Of a stretch of DNA of 64,000 bases, positions 27,862 to 37,218 are shown piece after piece. The stretch comes from an uncultured Flavobacteriaceae bacterium (GTDB lineage: Bacteria; Bacteroidota; Bacteroidia; Flavobacteriales; Flavobacteriaceae): positions 62,001 to 126,000 of the forward strand of contig CANLVG010000002.1 of assembly GCA_947494565.1 (NCBI GenBank), in the 5' to 3' direction. Numbering within the stretch: the stretch's first letter is position 1; each line of letters opens with the position of its first letter. The translations under genes were made by a program, and so were the position numbers. The notes beneath the pieces are model-generated. The model ran no database searches and had not been told where the DNA came from. It saw only the letters and a program-made list of their open reading frames with translations.

Positions 27862-28605
27862 ATGATTCAAATCGAACGACTTTCGAAAAAGTACAAAGGA
27901 GCCGACTTTTTTTCGGTATCCGATTTGAATTTAACCATCGCCCGAGGCGAGATTTTTGGCTTATTAGGTCCCAATGGAGCCGGAAAGACCACCTTGATTT
28001 CAATGTTGAGTTCATTGCTGAAACCAAGTTCGGGAGCTTTTAGCATCAATGGCCTAAATTATAAAGAGAACCAAAGACAACTCAAACAAACCATTGGTAC
28101 CGTTCCCCAGGAATATGCCCTATACCCAACCTTGACCGCTGCTGAAAACCTGATGTATTTCGGCAGTATGTACGGTATTCCGAAGTACGAATTGAAAAAA
28201 AGCATCCAAGACCATCTCGAGACCTTGGGACTCTCGCAATTCGCGAACAAAAAAATCAACACCTTCTCCGGAGGGATGAAACGCCGTATCAATCTTATTG
28301 CCGGAATTCTTCATCAGCCCGAAGTGCTCTTTCTTGATGAGCCCACGGTCGGGGTTGATGTACAATCGCGAAATGCGATTATCGATTACCTGAAGCAAAT
28401 CAATGCACAAGGCACCACCATTATCTACACTTCCCATCACTTGAACGAAGCTGAGGAATTCTGTACGCGCGTTGCGATCATCGATCAAGGAACGATCGTT
28501 TGCGAGGGACAACCAGAAGAATTGATCGCACAGCACACAAATGCACGTCATTTAGAAGATGTCTTTTTAGAGAAAACTGGTAAAGCCCTTCGTGATTATG
28601 CGTAA
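27862..28605 (+). CDS. ABC transporter ATP-binding protein (ABC-2 export type)
   Basis: The ATPase of an export system encoded with the following permease. Walker A is GPNGAGKTT, the Q-loop is in TVPQEYALYPTLTA, the signature is NTFSGGMKRR, Walker B is VLFLDEPTVG, and the switch His is in YTSHHLNEAEEF. ATG at 27862 fits the family start (MIQIERLSKKY); an in-frame TTG at 27817 overlapping the previous stop is possible. A pigment or lipid export role is inferred from position in the operon. The gene overlaps the permease start. Confidence 0.93.
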   Translation: MIQIERLSKKYKGADFFSVSDLNLTIARGEIFGLLGPNGAGKTTLISMLSSLLKPSSGAFSINGLNYKENQRQLKQTIGTVPQEYALYPTLTAAENLMYFGSMYGIPKYELKKSIQDHLETLGLSQFANKKINTFSGGMKRRINLIAGILHQPEVLFLDEPTVGVDVQSRNAIIDYLKQINAQGTTIIYTSHHLNEAEEFCTRVAIIDQGTIVCEGQPEELIAQHTNARHLEDVFLEKTGKALRDYA

Positions 28606-29866
28606 ACTTACGGCAAGTGCATATAAGGAGGTAGTACTGCTCACCCGCGACTTGGGTGGTTTAGCGGTTTTGTTTCTCATGCCCCTACTTTTGGTCATTA
28701 CCATCACCTTGATTCAAGATAGCAGCTTCAAGACCATCAAACAAAACAAGATCCCGATTGTTCTTGTCGACAATGACCGTGGTGAAGTTTCACAAACCAT
28801 CCTTGAAAACCTGAGATCTTCCAAAATGTTCAAGCTTGCGGAAAGCACAGATGAGCAAGAAGTACAGCAACAGGTACAAAACGGCCAGTACCAGCTGGCG
28901 ATTGTCATTCCAAAAAACCTTTCCAGTGACCTGAATCAAAAAGTTTCAGACAATGTCAATGGCATTTTGGCACAGTTCGGAGCCATTGAAGATTCCATTC
29001 CTACGACAATCAAGACAGTCGAATCAAAGGAAGTCAAACTCTATTTTGACCCAGCCACGCAGTTTTCCTTTCGGAACTCCATAAAAAGCGGTATCGATCA
29101 AATGGTCTCTAAGATAGAAACCCAATCGATATACAAGGCTTTTCAAGAACAGATCACTGATGATCCCACGGAAAAGATATTCGACACCGAACCCTTCATC
29201 ACTTTTACGGAAATCGTACCCAATGCGGAGGAAGATGCATTGATTCCGAACTCGACTCAGCACAACATTCCAGCTTGGACCCTTTTTGCCATTTTTTTCA
29301 TTATCCTGCCCTTATCCATCAATATGGTCAACGAAAAGAACCAAGGTACCTTTGTACGTTTGCGCACGCATCCCGTTTCCTATGCTATTGTATTAGGGGG
29401 GAAAGCTCTCGTATTTCTGGTCGTTTCACTTATTCAGTTCACCTTGATGCTCTTGGTCGGCATCTATTTGTTCCCGCTTCTCGGATTGCCACAACTCGAT
29501 GTTTCCGATAGGCTACCCTTATTGTTTCTTGTAGCCTTTTTTGTAGGCTTGGCGGCAGTAGGTTTAGGGCTCCTGGTGGGTACCATCGCCAAAAGCCAAG
29601 AACAATCCGCCCCTTTTGGAGCTACCCTTGTGGTTATTTTAGCTGCTATCGGCGGTGTATGGGTACCGGTTTTTGCCATGCCGAAATTCATGCAGACGCT
29701 TTCAGGGCTGTCTCCGATGAACTGGGGCTTGAGCGCATTTTATGATGTTTTCCTCAGAAATGTTCCGTTGAAGGAACTTGTTCCTGAGATTACATTGTTA
29801 CTTTTGTTTTTTGTAGTGACGACTGCCCTGGCCATAGCCTACTACAACAAAAAAAATGCGGTTTAG
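28598..29866 (+). CDS. ABC-2 type transporter permease
   Basis: About 422 residues with an N-terminal membrane segment (LAVLFLMPLLLVITITL), a large extracytoplasmic domain, and a C-terminal block of five or six membrane helices (WTLFAIFFIILPLSINMV, ALVFLVVSLIQFTLMLLVG and others), the ABC-2/YhgE-like plan. The ATG at 28598 overlaps the ATPase gene end. With that ATPase it forms an exporter, probably for the pigment or an intermediate. The stop abuts the thioesterase start. Confidence 0.92.
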   Translation: MRKLTASAYKEVVLLTRDLGGLAVLFLMPLLLVITITLIQDSSFKTIKQNKIPIVLVDNDRGEVSQTILENLRSSKMFKLAESTDEQEVQQQVQNGQYQLAIVIPKNLSSDLNQKVSDNVNGILAQFGAIEDSIPTTIKTVESKEVKLYFDPATQFSFRNSIKSGIDQMVSKIETQSIYKAFQEQITDDPTEKIFDTEPFITFTEIVPNAEEDALIPNSTQHNIPAWTLFAIFFIILPLSINMVNEKNQGTFVRLRTHPVSYAIVLGGKALVFLVVSLIQFTLMLLVGIYLFPLLGLPQLDVSDRLPLLFLVAFFVGLAAVGLGLLVGTIAKSQEQSAPFGATLVVILAAIGGVWVPVFAMPKFMQTLSGLSPMNWGLSAFYDVFLRNVPLKELVPEITLLLLFFVVTTALAIAYYNKKNAV

Positions 29867-30298
29867 ATGAAAAAAGAAATCAGTTTCACCAGTGATGTAC
29901 GCGTTCGGTTTACAGAGTGCGATCCCTTGGGCATCGTCTGGCACGGAAACTACATCCAGTATTTTGAAGACGGGCGAGAGGCTTTCGGTCGACATCACGG
30001 TATTTCGTATCTCGATCAAAAAATGCATAATTTCAGTACGCCTATCGTAAAATCCTCATGCGAGCATAAATTACCATTACGATATGGTGATGTGGCCAAG
30101 ATCAAAACCACTTATGTAGATTCGGCAGCTGCGAAAATGGTATTCAAATATGAGATTTTGAATCCTGAAGGTAAGGTGGTCTGTACCGGTGAAACCGTAC
30201 AGGTTTTTGTAGAACTGTTTGGAGAGCTTTCCTTGGAATTCCCTAAATTCTTTAAGGATTGGAAAATAAAAGTAGGGCTTCTGGATGATGAGCAATAG
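29867..30298 (+). CDS. Acyl-CoA/ACP thioesterase, 4HBT hot-dog family
   Basis: A 143-residue 4-hydroxybenzoyl-CoA-thioesterase-like protein. The family block is RFTECDPLGIVWHGNYIQYF, including the catalytic Asp in CDPLG, followed by EDGREAFGRHHG. Thioesterases of this type occur in aryl polyene clusters (ApeK-like) and may release a finished or stalled chain. It begins directly after the permease stop, and its end overlaps the next ketosynthase start by about ten bases. Confidence 0.9.
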   Translation: MKKEISFTSDVRVRFTECDPLGIVWHGNYIQYFEDGREAFGRHHGISYLDQKMHNFSTPIVKSSCEHKLPLRYGDVAKIKTTYVDSAAAKMVFKYEILNPEGKVVCTGETVQVFVELFGELSLEFPKFFKDWKIKVGLLDDEQ

Positions 30299-31436
30299 CT
30301 ATCTCTCACATAATACTATTGTTTCGGCCTATGGTTTTGATAGTGCAAACGCCATTCATCAAATCAGTAATGAAGTTTCCGGTTTGCAATTGACCGAGGA
30401 CCCTACCATTTTACCACAGCCATTTTTTTCGTCAAGAGTATCAGGCGAAGCGCTTGAAGAAAAGTACGACTTACTGAATCCTCAAGAAAGACACACTCGA
30501 CTTGAAAAAATGCTCTTGGTTTCCTTGAGCAAGACTATATCGGCTTCGAATATGGAATTGACCGATCGGGTCGGTCTCCTAATTTCAACTACTAAAGGTA
30601 ATATCGACGTATTGGAACAAAAGAGTCCGTTTCCTGAAGAAAGGGCCTACCTGAGTGCTTTAGGTGCAACGATACAGCGTCATTTCGGTTTCCAAAATCA
30701 GGCCATTGTACTTTCAAATGCTTGTGTTTCCGGGGTTCTGGCCATAGCTGTTGCCAAAAGATATATTTCTGAAGGCCGATTTGACCACGTTTTTGTAGTT
30801 GGTGGTGATTTGGTCACACAATTCATTTTATCTGGTTTCAATGCGTTTCAAGCCTTAAGTGATACGCCCTGCCGACCGTATTGCAAGACACGCTCGGGCA
30901 TCAACATTGGCGAAGTGGCGGCAAGTGTTCTGGTCACTAACGATACATCGAATCTAGTTGCGGAATCGGTAAAGGTTTTGGGCGAGGCTTCTTGTAATGA
31001 TGCGAATCATATCTCCGGACCTTCACGAACTGGCGAAGGACTATTCAGAAGTGCAACCAATGCTCTGCACCAAGCACATTTGCAGGCCGACGAAATCGAT
31101 TACATCTCCGCTCACGGTACGGCGACTTTGTTCAACGATGAAATGGAGGCCATCGCCTTTAACCGTGCCGGCCTTCAAGAAACACCTTTGAACAGTCTAA
31201 AGGGGTATTTCGGTCATACCTTGGGGGCTTCAGGGCTTTTGGAAACCATCATCGGAATGCATAGCTTGCATCAAAACACCCTTTTTGCTTCTAAGGGTTT
31301 TCAAGAACTTGGTGTCTCTCGACCGCTGAATATCATTGAACGTACGACAAAAAAACCGATCAAAACTTTTTTGAAGACCGCTTCGGGTTTTGGAGGGTGT
31401 AATACCGCCGCCATTTTTCAAAAAGTTGGAGATTAG
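30288..31436 (+). CDS. Beta-ketoacyl-ACP synthase (FabF-like), pigment cluster
   Basis: A 382-residue ketosynthase. Cys146 in LSNACVSGVLAIAVA, His in ISAHGTATLFNDE and His in GYFGHTLGASG complete the active site. The start at 30288 lies within the thioesterase end, indicating coupling. It is the last gene of the first tight gene run; 67 bases separate it from the methyltransferase. Distinct from the other ketosynthases of the cluster, it may extend the polyene or the fatty chain. Confidence 0.92.
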   Translation: MSNSYLSHNTIVSAYGFDSANAIHQISNEVSGLQLTEDPTILPQPFFSSRVSGEALEEKYDLLNPQERHTRLEKMLLVSLSKTISASNMELTDRVGLLISTTKGNIDVLEQKSPFPEERAYLSALGATIQRHFGFQNQAIVLSNACVSGVLAIAVAKRYISEGRFDHVFVVGGDLVTQFILSGFNAFQALSDTPCRPYCKTRSGINIGEVAASVLVTNDTSNLVAESVKVLGEASCNDANHISGPSRTGEGLFRSATNALHQAHLQADEIDYISAHGTATLFNDEMEAIAFNRAGLQETPLNSLKGYFGHTLGASGLLETIIGMHSLHQNTLFASKGFQELGVSRPLNIIERTTKKPIKTFLKTASGFGGCNTAAIFQKVGD

Positions 31437-31503
31437 ACTTAAATAACGACCCATTGTTCTTAAATTCGCATGCTTAAAATTACAGTAAACCAAGGAATTA
31501 CCG

Positions 31504-32568
31504 ATGTCTAAAAAAACCATGAAAGCTTTTGATGCTTTGCAAGAGGCTCAAAAAATAGCCTTTGCCCCATTTGTTTTTCAGGCGACCGTTTCATTGAGAA
31601 ATCTAGGCATACTAGATTTTATTTTTGACCATAGTGCCGAAGGTGGTGCGACCATTGCCGAAATTTCAAAAAAACTGAATATCAGCGAATATGGTTTGAG
31701 CGTTTTGTTGGAAATAGCGGAATCTTCAACCATTGTTGAAAAGCATGAATCAGGAAAATACGAGCTGACTAAAATTGGCTATTTCCTGAACTATAACCAA
31801 ATGACGTCGGCAAATATCAATTTCACGCAAGACATTTGCTACCAAGGGCTCTATCATCTGCAAGACGCTATAGAAACAGGAACCCCTTCAGGATTAAAGG
31901 AATTGGGAGATTGGCCTACCATCTACGAGGGGCTTTCAAAACTGACGCCAAAAGAACAAAAATCATGGTTCGCCTTCGACCATTACTATTCCGATGAGAT
32001 TTTTGGAGAGGCTCTAGAAACGGTTTTTGAGAAAAAGCCCAAGCTACTTTTCGACATTGGCGGCAATACAGGTAAATTTGCGATTCTATGCTGTTCACAT
32101 TCCGAAGATATCAATGTCAAGATTTTTGACTTACCGGGCCAATTGAACAAAGCACTGGCACATGCGGAAAAAAACGGATTCGAGAATCGTATAACCGGTC
32201 AAGAAATCGATTGGTTATCTGAAAATCCGGTTATCCCAAAAGGGGCGGATACTATTTGGATGAGTCAGTTTTTAGACTGTTTTTCAAAAGAAGAGATTCT
32301 CAAAATATTGAAGGTGGCCGTCAACGCGATGGATGCGGATACGGAACTGATCATTATCGAAACCTATACCGACAGGCAACAGTATGGAAGCGCGAAACTG
32401 ACTTTGGAAGCAACATCGCTATATTTTACGGCATTGGCCAATGGAAATAGCAAGATGTATACTTCTGATGAATTCAAGGATCTGGTCCATTCGGCCGGTT
32501 TGAATTTGGTAGCCGATAAGAAGGTAGGTGATTTTCATACGATGTTTGTCTGCAAAAAAAAGCAATAA
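31504..32568 (+). CDS. SAM-dependent O-methyltransferase-like protein
   Basis: A 354-residue class I methyltransferase of the plant-OMT/acetylserotonin-OMT type. The N-terminal winged-helix dimerisation region includes TVSLRNLGILDFI and ISEYGLSVLLEIAESS, and the SAM motif I is LLFDIGGNTGKFAI. It is likely to methylate the aryl head or ring of the flexirubin. The gene follows a 67-base gap that includes TAAATTCG, one mismatch from the -7 box, so a local promoter is possible. The half-ketosynthase follows at once. Confidence 0.88.
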   Translation: MSKKTMKAFDALQEAQKIAFAPFVFQATVSLRNLGILDFIFDHSAEGGATIAEISKKLNISEYGLSVLLEIAESSTIVEKHESGKYELTKIGYFLNYNQMTSANINFTQDICYQGLYHLQDAIETGTPSGLKELGDWPTIYEGLSKLTPKEQKSWFAFDHYYSDEIFGEALETVFEKKPKLLFDIGGNTGKFAILCCSHSEDINVKIFDLPGQLNKALAHAEKNGFENRITGQEIDWLSENPVIPKGADTIWMSQFLDCFSKEEILKILKVAVNAMDADTELIIIETYTDRQQYGSAKLTLEATSLYFTALANGNSKMYTSDEFKDLVHSAGLNLVADKKVGDFHTMFVCKKKQ

Positions 32569-32572
32569 CCCT

Positions 32573-33178
32573 TTGAATTCCTCATTTCAAATAGAGCGTT
32601 TTTGTCATATTCGAAACCATCGGATTTCGGTGAACGGAGAAATGCTATTTGAGACCCCCGAAACGGATTTTGCTGCTTTTATCAAGGCAAGTTACAAATC
32701 CCTTGGACTGAGTTACTCCAAGTTTTTTAAGATGGACAACTTGAGCAAGCTGGCGTTCATTGCTGCGGACATACTGCTCAAAAACGAAACGGAAAAAAAA
32801 ATAGCCCTGGTATTTTCGAACAGGGGCTCAAGTCTTGATACGGACAGGAAGCACCAAGAATCCATAGAAAATACCGCTGATTTTTATCCGAGTCCTGCTG
32901 TATTTGTCTATACCCTTCCGAATATATGCTTGGGGGAAATCAGCATAAAACACGAACTACATTCAGAGAATGCCTTTTTCATCTTTGACAGCTTCAACCC
33001 ATCGGAGCTACAGGCATATTGCAGTAGCCTGCTGCGGACCTCGAATTCTGAAAAGGTTTTATGTGGATGGGTAGATTATGATAAGGGAAAATATGATGCA
33101 TTTTTGTACGTTGTTGCCAAGAACGGTATTTTTGCACATACATCAGAAGAATTAACACGATTATATCAGACCATATGA
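32573..33178 (+). CDS. Half-length ketosynthase-like protein lacking catalytic residues
   Basis: About 201 residues from a TTG at 32573; a GTG at 32528 in frame would overlap the methyltransferase. The chain follows the N-terminal half of a ketosynthase: IALVFSNRGSS, then PAVFVYTLPNICLGEISIKH, ending in VLCGWVDYDKGKYDAFLYVV. No active-site Cys is present where KS have it (SENAFFIFDS follows), and the C-terminal half with both His motifs is absent. It overlaps the ACP start (ATGA). Related short KS-like proteins occur in flexirubin loci. A chain-length or scaffold role for the ACP/KS is inference. Confidence 0.75.
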   Translation: MNSSFQIERFCHIRNHRISVNGEMLFETPETDFAAFIKASYKSLGLSYSKFFKMDNLSKLAFIAADILLKNETEKKIALVFSNRGSSLDTDRKHQESIENTADFYPSPAVFVYTLPNICLGEISIKHELHSENAFFIFDSFNPSELQAYCSSLLRTSNSEKVLCGWVDYDKGKYDAFLYVVAKNGIFAHTSEELTRLYQTI

Positions 33179-33432
33179 GTGATTTGAAACTAGAATTAAA
33201 AGAGAAAATCATTGAGCAATTGAATCTTGAAGATGTCGCTGTCGAAGAGATTGCCGATACCGACCCTCTTTTTGGTGAGGGGTTGGGGCTTGACTCAATT
33301 GACGCGTTGGAATTAATCGTAATGCTAGACAAAGACTACGGTATCAAGCTAGCCGATCCAAAAGAGGGGAGGAAGATTTTTGAATCCATCGATACTATGG
33401 CCGGGTATATTGCCGAGCACAGAAGTCGATAA
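33175..33432 (+). CDS. Acyl carrier protein (second)
   Basis: An 85-residue carrier protein with the attachment serine in LGLDSIDALELIVML. Acidic helices flank it. The start overlaps the half-ketosynthase stop. With the ACP at 22295-22540 the cluster has two carriers, as expected for aryl polyene systems where one may load the aryl starter and the other carry extension units. A 106-base gap follows before the KS/CLF pair. Confidence 0.93.
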   Translation: MSDLKLELKEKIIEQLNLEDVAVEEIADTDPLFGEGLGLDSIDALELIVMLDKDYGIKLADPKEGRKIFESIDTMAGYIAEHRSR

Positions 33433-33538
33433 CACCTTTCCTTCGGCTATTTTCTTTCGGCACACCCATTAAAATTTCTACGATAAACCCGTTGGTTTCG
33501 TATTTTTACGAACGGAACAAATCCAGTCCTAACGCATT

Positions 33539-34741
33539 ATGAGTAAAGGCATAGCAATCACGGGTATGGGCATCATTTCAGCCATTGGCGGAAATGTACA
33601 GGAGAATTACGCTTCGCTTGTTAGCGGACAAATGGGTATTTCGAGCATCACCCAAATAGACACCATTCACAAAGACGAAATCATGGTAGGTGAAGTGAAA
33701 GCCACCAACTCGGAATTGGAGGACATGCTCGGCCTATCTAAAAACACTCATTCACGTTCGCCAATGCTTGGTATCATGGCCGCAAAGGAAGCCATAGACC
33801 AAGCCGGTATAGTTGACATCAACGATTGTAAAACAGGCCTGATTTCAAGTACTACTGTCGGAGGTATGGATAAATCTGAACAGTACTTCTTTGAATATTT
33901 TGAAAGCGATAAGCACCACCAACATATCGATGGCCTACATGCGGGCGATTCCACACAGAAAATCGCCGCTTACCTAGGGTTAGAGGCCAGTTTTATGACT
34001 ACGATCAGTACTGCTTGTTCTTCGGCGGCCAATGCGATTATGTTAGGGGCACGGATGATCAAGTCAGGGCGTTTGGATCGTGCTATCGTCGGGGGAACAG
34101 ACGCGCTTTCAAAGTTTACGATCAATGGGTTCAAGACCTTAATGATTCTTTCCGATACCTATAATAGCCCATTTGATAACGATAGAAAAGGACTTAATCT
34201 GGGTGAAGCAGGTGCTTTTTTGGTATTGGAATCGGAAGAGATCGTTCAAAAAGAAAATAGAGCTGTACTGGCCTATGTTACGGGATATGGTAACGCCAAT
34301 GACGCCTTTCACCAAACAGCGTCCTCAGAGAATGGTGATGGGGCCGTTATGGCAATGAAAAAAGCGTTAAAAGTCGCAGGTTTAACACCAGAGGACATAG
34401 ACTATGTAAATGCACATGGCACGGCAACCCCTAACAATGACCTATCGGAAGGTCGGGCAATGCTACGGTTGTTCGGCGAAGGCAAGGTGCCCGAATTTAG
34501 TTCGACCAAGGCGTTCACTGGCCATACCCTGGCAGTCGCAGGAGGCGTTGAGGCCGTGTATTCCATTTTGGCACTCCAGCATAACCGTATCTATCCGAAC
34601 CTCAATTTTCAAACACCCATGAGCGAATTCGATCTGCTTCCGGAGACCGAATCCAAAGAAAAAGAATTGCGTCATGTGCTTTCCAACTCTTTTGGTTTTG
34701 GTGGCAATTGCTCCACTCTAATACTCTCTAAAGAAGCGTGA
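33539..34741 (+). CDS. Beta-ketoacyl-ACP synthase (ApeO-like catalytic KS)
   Basis: A 400-residue FabF-like condensing enzyme with all catalytic residues: Cys160 in ISTACSSAANAIM, His in VNAHGTATPNND, and His in KAFTGHTLAVAG. The next gene is a KS lacking the nucleophile and starts within this stop (GTGA), matching the KS plus chain-length-factor architecture of type II polyketide and aryl polyene systems. The upstream gap contains TATTTTTA (33501-33508), a near match to the -7 box. Confidence 0.93.
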   Translation: MSKGIAITGMGIISAIGGNVQENYASLVSGQMGISSITQIDTIHKDEIMVGEVKATNSELEDMLGLSKNTHSRSPMLGIMAAKEAIDQAGIVDINDCKTGLISSTTVGGMDKSEQYFFEYFESDKHHQHIDGLHAGDSTQKIAAYLGLEASFMTTISTACSSAANAIMLGARMIKSGRLDRAIVGGTDALSKFTINGFKTLMILSDTYNSPFDNDRKGLNLGEAGAFLVLESEEIVQKENRAVLAYVTGYGNANDAFHQTASSENGDGAVMAMKKALKVAGLTPEDIDYVNAHGTATPNNDLSEGRAMLRLFGEGKVPEFSSTKAFTGHTLAVAGGVEAVYSILALQHNRIYPNLNFQTPMSEFDLLPETESKEKELRHVLSNSFGFGGNCSTLILSKEA

Positions 34742-35802
34742 AAAAATCGGTATACATCAATAGCGTGGGTTCTGTTTCCGCTCAAAAAACTTTTGACAAC
34801 TCCGAGTTTTTAGAGGAAATCACTGACTATGAGGCTACCGAACTCAAGGTAGTATCACCGAACTATAAAGCATACATCCCACCTGCCGCAGCGCGACGGA
34901 TGGCGAAGGGTATTAAAATGAGTACGGTAAGTTCACAAACCGCACTCAAAGAAGCTGGCTTAGAGAATATCGATGCGATAATCGTCGGTACCGGTTTGGG
35001 TTGCTTGGATGATTCGTCCAAATTTGTAAGTGATATTATCAAGAACGAGGAACAGTTCTTGACTCCCACACGTTTTATTCAATCGTCACATAATACCGTG
35101 GCCGGGCAAATCGCTTTGGGCCTGGGATGTAAAGGATACAATTTCACCTATGTCAACTCGGCCGTATCCTTTGAATCAAGTTTGTTGGATGCCCAGTTGC
35201 AGCTTGAAAATGATGAAGCCACCCATATTTTGGTTGGTGGTGTAGACGAAATGGTGGAACACCATGTACGCACACATCAATTGATCGATCATTTCAAGAA
35301 TCAGCCAGTGACCATGAAGACCCTGTTGAGTTCCAAGACCGAGGGTGCGGTCATGTCGGAAGGTTCCCATTTCTTTGTCCTCTCTAATGAGAAACAAGAT
35401 TCTACATACGCCGAACTATTAGGTCTTGAAATATATAATGAACTGGCACAGGAGCAACTCCCTGACCAAGTCCGATCTTTTTTAAAGTATCACGATCATT
35501 CCATTGAAGATATCGATCTTGTGGTTTTGGGAAATAATGGGGATATCAATTTCGACGGATACTACCAGGTTTTAAGTGCTGGGCTTTTTGCGAATACCCC
35601 CCAAGCGTATTTCAAACACCTTTCCGGAGAGTTTGATACCGCTTCCGCATTCGCCTTTTGGTTATCCTCGAAAATCATCAAAACAGCATCGGTTCCTGAT
35701 ATCGTTAAACTCAATGCACTGCATTCTTCAGCGAAGACGGTCTTGATCTATAACCAATACAGAGGGAAAAATCACAGCCTTGTGCTGCTCAAAAAATGTT
35801 AA
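34738..35802 (+). CDS. Chain-length-factor-like ketosynthase (ApeC-like), no active-site Cys
   Basis: A 354-residue KS-fold protein. Where active KS have TACS, this has SAVS (Val143 in YVNSAVSFESSLL), and neither of the two His motifs is recognisable. It starts with GTG overlapping the partner KS stop, so the two are made in equal amounts. By analogy to type II polyketide systems it should dimerise with the preceding KS and set polyene length. The next gene overlaps its end by 7 bases. Confidence 0.87.
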   Translation: MKKSVYINSVGSVSAQKTFDNSEFLEEITDYEATELKVVSPNYKAYIPPAAARRMAKGIKMSTVSSQTALKEAGLENIDAIIVGTGLGCLDDSSKFVSDIIKNEEQFLTPTRFIQSSHNTVAGQIALGLGCKGYNFTYVNSAVSFESSLLDAQLQLENDEATHILVGGVDEMVEHHVRTHQLIDHFKNQPVTMKTLLSSKTEGAVMSEGSHFFVLSNEKQDSTYAELLGLEIYNELAQEQLPDQVRSFLKYHDHSIEDIDLVVLGNNGDINFDGYYQVLSAGLFANTPQAYFKHLSGEFDTASAFAFWLSSKIIKTASVPDIVKLNALHSSAKTVLIYNQYRGKNHSLVLLKKC

Positions 35803-36575
35803 GACGTAAACCTGTAAGCGTTCTTGTCCTACTGCTTTTTGGGATACTGTTACTACTCGACAGGTATTCTGAAATACCTAGTTGGACCTTTGCGATCCTT
35901 TTTTTGCTCTTTTTAGGGATTACGGTCTGCGGGTCTTTTCTTATCCAGTGGAATTACCATTTGACCTCTTTACATGCCAACAAAGCCACAAAAAATAACG
36001 AAATCGCCCTGACCTTTGACGACGGACCCCATCCGGAGTATACACCCCAAACGCTCGAACTATTGAAGAAACATGATGCAAAGGCTACTTTTTTCTGCAC
36101 TGGAAAAGCGATAGAGCAGCATCCTGAACTTTTCAAAAAGATTTTTGCCGAAGGACATACCGTCGGAAACCATACCTACTCCCATTCCAAATCTTTTGGT
36201 TTTTTTGGCACCGAAAAGGTAATCGAAGAACTCCATAAGACGGCGGATGTGGTAAAAAACCTGACCGGAAAACAGCTGAAGTTATATCGACCGGCCTTTG
36301 GGGTGACCAACCCAATGATAGAAAAAGCGGTTGCACAATTGAAAGTGCAAAGTATCGGCTGGAATGTACGTTCATTGGATACGACCTCGAGGAATGAAGC
36401 TGCAGTTTTAGAACGCATTACGGATAAAGTTTCAAAGGGCGATATCGTTTTACTTCATGACACCAGTCAAAAAACCATTCACGTGTTGGAACGGTTATTG
36501 CTATTTTTGGACGATAATGGTTTGAAGTCGGTCACGGTAGACCAACTTCTGAATATTGAAGCCTATGATTCATAG
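35796..36575 (+). CDS. Polysaccharide deacetylase (NodB-homology) family membrane protein
   Basis: A 259-residue protein with two N-terminal membrane helices and a NodB-type metal-dependent deacetylase domain: ALTFDDGPHPEYTP carries the motif 1 Asp pair, GHTVGNHTYSH the His pair, and DIVLLHDT a late motif. It is likely anchored in the inner membrane facing the periplasm. Homologues are part of flexirubin clusters although their substrate there is unclear. Overlaps both neighbours: the chain-length-factor gene end and the LolA gene start. Confidence 0.9.
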   Translation: MLRRKPVSVLVLLLFGILLLLDRYSEIPSWTFAILFLLFLGITVCGSFLIQWNYHLTSLHANKATKNNEIALTFDDGPHPEYTPQTLELLKKHDAKATFFCTGKAIEQHPELFKKIFAEGHTVGNHTYSHSKSFGFFGTEKVIEELHKTADVVKNLTGKQLKLYRPAFGVTNPMIEKAVAQLKVQSIGWNVRSLDTTSRNEAAVLERITDKVSKGDIVLLHDTSQKTIHVLERLLLFLDDNGLKSVTVDQLLNIEAYDS

Positions 36576-37218
36576 AAAGCAGTACAACACCTTGAAGATA
36601 GGCATCATCCTAATACTTCTCCTTCTTTTTGGGATACATACAGCACTATCTCAAGTACCGATGACCACATCAGAAGCAGATGCGTTGAAAGAGAAGGTCA
36701 AGGCCTTATCTCGAACCACCAAAACCATTTCCAGTGACTTTGTACAGTACAAGCATCTTGACTTTTTATCCAATGATATCGAATCCAAAGGAAAATTGGT
36801 CTTCAAAACCCCCGATAAGATAAGGTGGGAATATGTGAGCCCCTTTGCCTATGTGGTCATCTTCAAAGATGAGAGCTTATACATCAATGACAACGGGAAC
36901 AAAAGTTCAATGGATATGGGCTCAAATGCCATTTTCAAGCAATTGAACCAACTCATTACGGCAAGCATCAAAGGCAACTTGTTCGAAGCGTCGGAATTTA
37001 AGGCGACTTATCTGAAAATAAAGGAAAAGAGTGAGGTACATTTCGAACCTACCGACCCACAATTTAGAGAGTTCATAAAGTCATTCCAAATCATTTTCAA
37101 TGACACTGGTGAAGTTCAAGAAGTGAAAATGATCGAGCCCTCTGAAGACTATACCCAAATTGTTTTTGACAATCGTACTACAAACCAAACCATTTCCGAT
37201 GCGGTTTTTGATCAGTAG
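36565..37218 (+). CDS. LolA-like outer-membrane lipoprotein carrier protein
   Basis: A periplasmic carrier of about 217 residues. A signal peptide (ILILLLLFGIHTALSQ) precedes the LolA fold, with SSDFVQYKHLDFLSNDIESKG and IRWEYVSPFAYVVIFKDESL typical of the family. In aryl polyene clusters a LolA-like protein is thought to carry the lipid pigment across the periplasm, so transport of flexirubin is a fair inference. ATG at 36565 is used; the next gene overlaps it by 20 bases. Confidence 0.88.
   Translation: MIHRKQYNTLKIGIILILLLLFGIHTALSQVPMTTSEADALKEKVKALSRTTKTISSDFVQYKHLDFLSNDIESKGKLVFKTPDKIRWEYVSPFAYVVIFKDESLYINDNGNKSSMDMGSNAIFKQLNQLITASIKGNLFEASEFKATYLKIKEKSEVHFEPTDPQFREFIKSFQIIFNDTGEVQEVKMIEPSEDYTQIVFDNRTTNQTISDAVFDQ

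Noticed and set aside
32528-32572. GTG start for the half-ketosynthase inside the methyltransferase gene
   Set aside because: The added residues match no part of a ketosynthase; the TTG at 32573 just after the methyltransferase stop gives the expected N-terminus.
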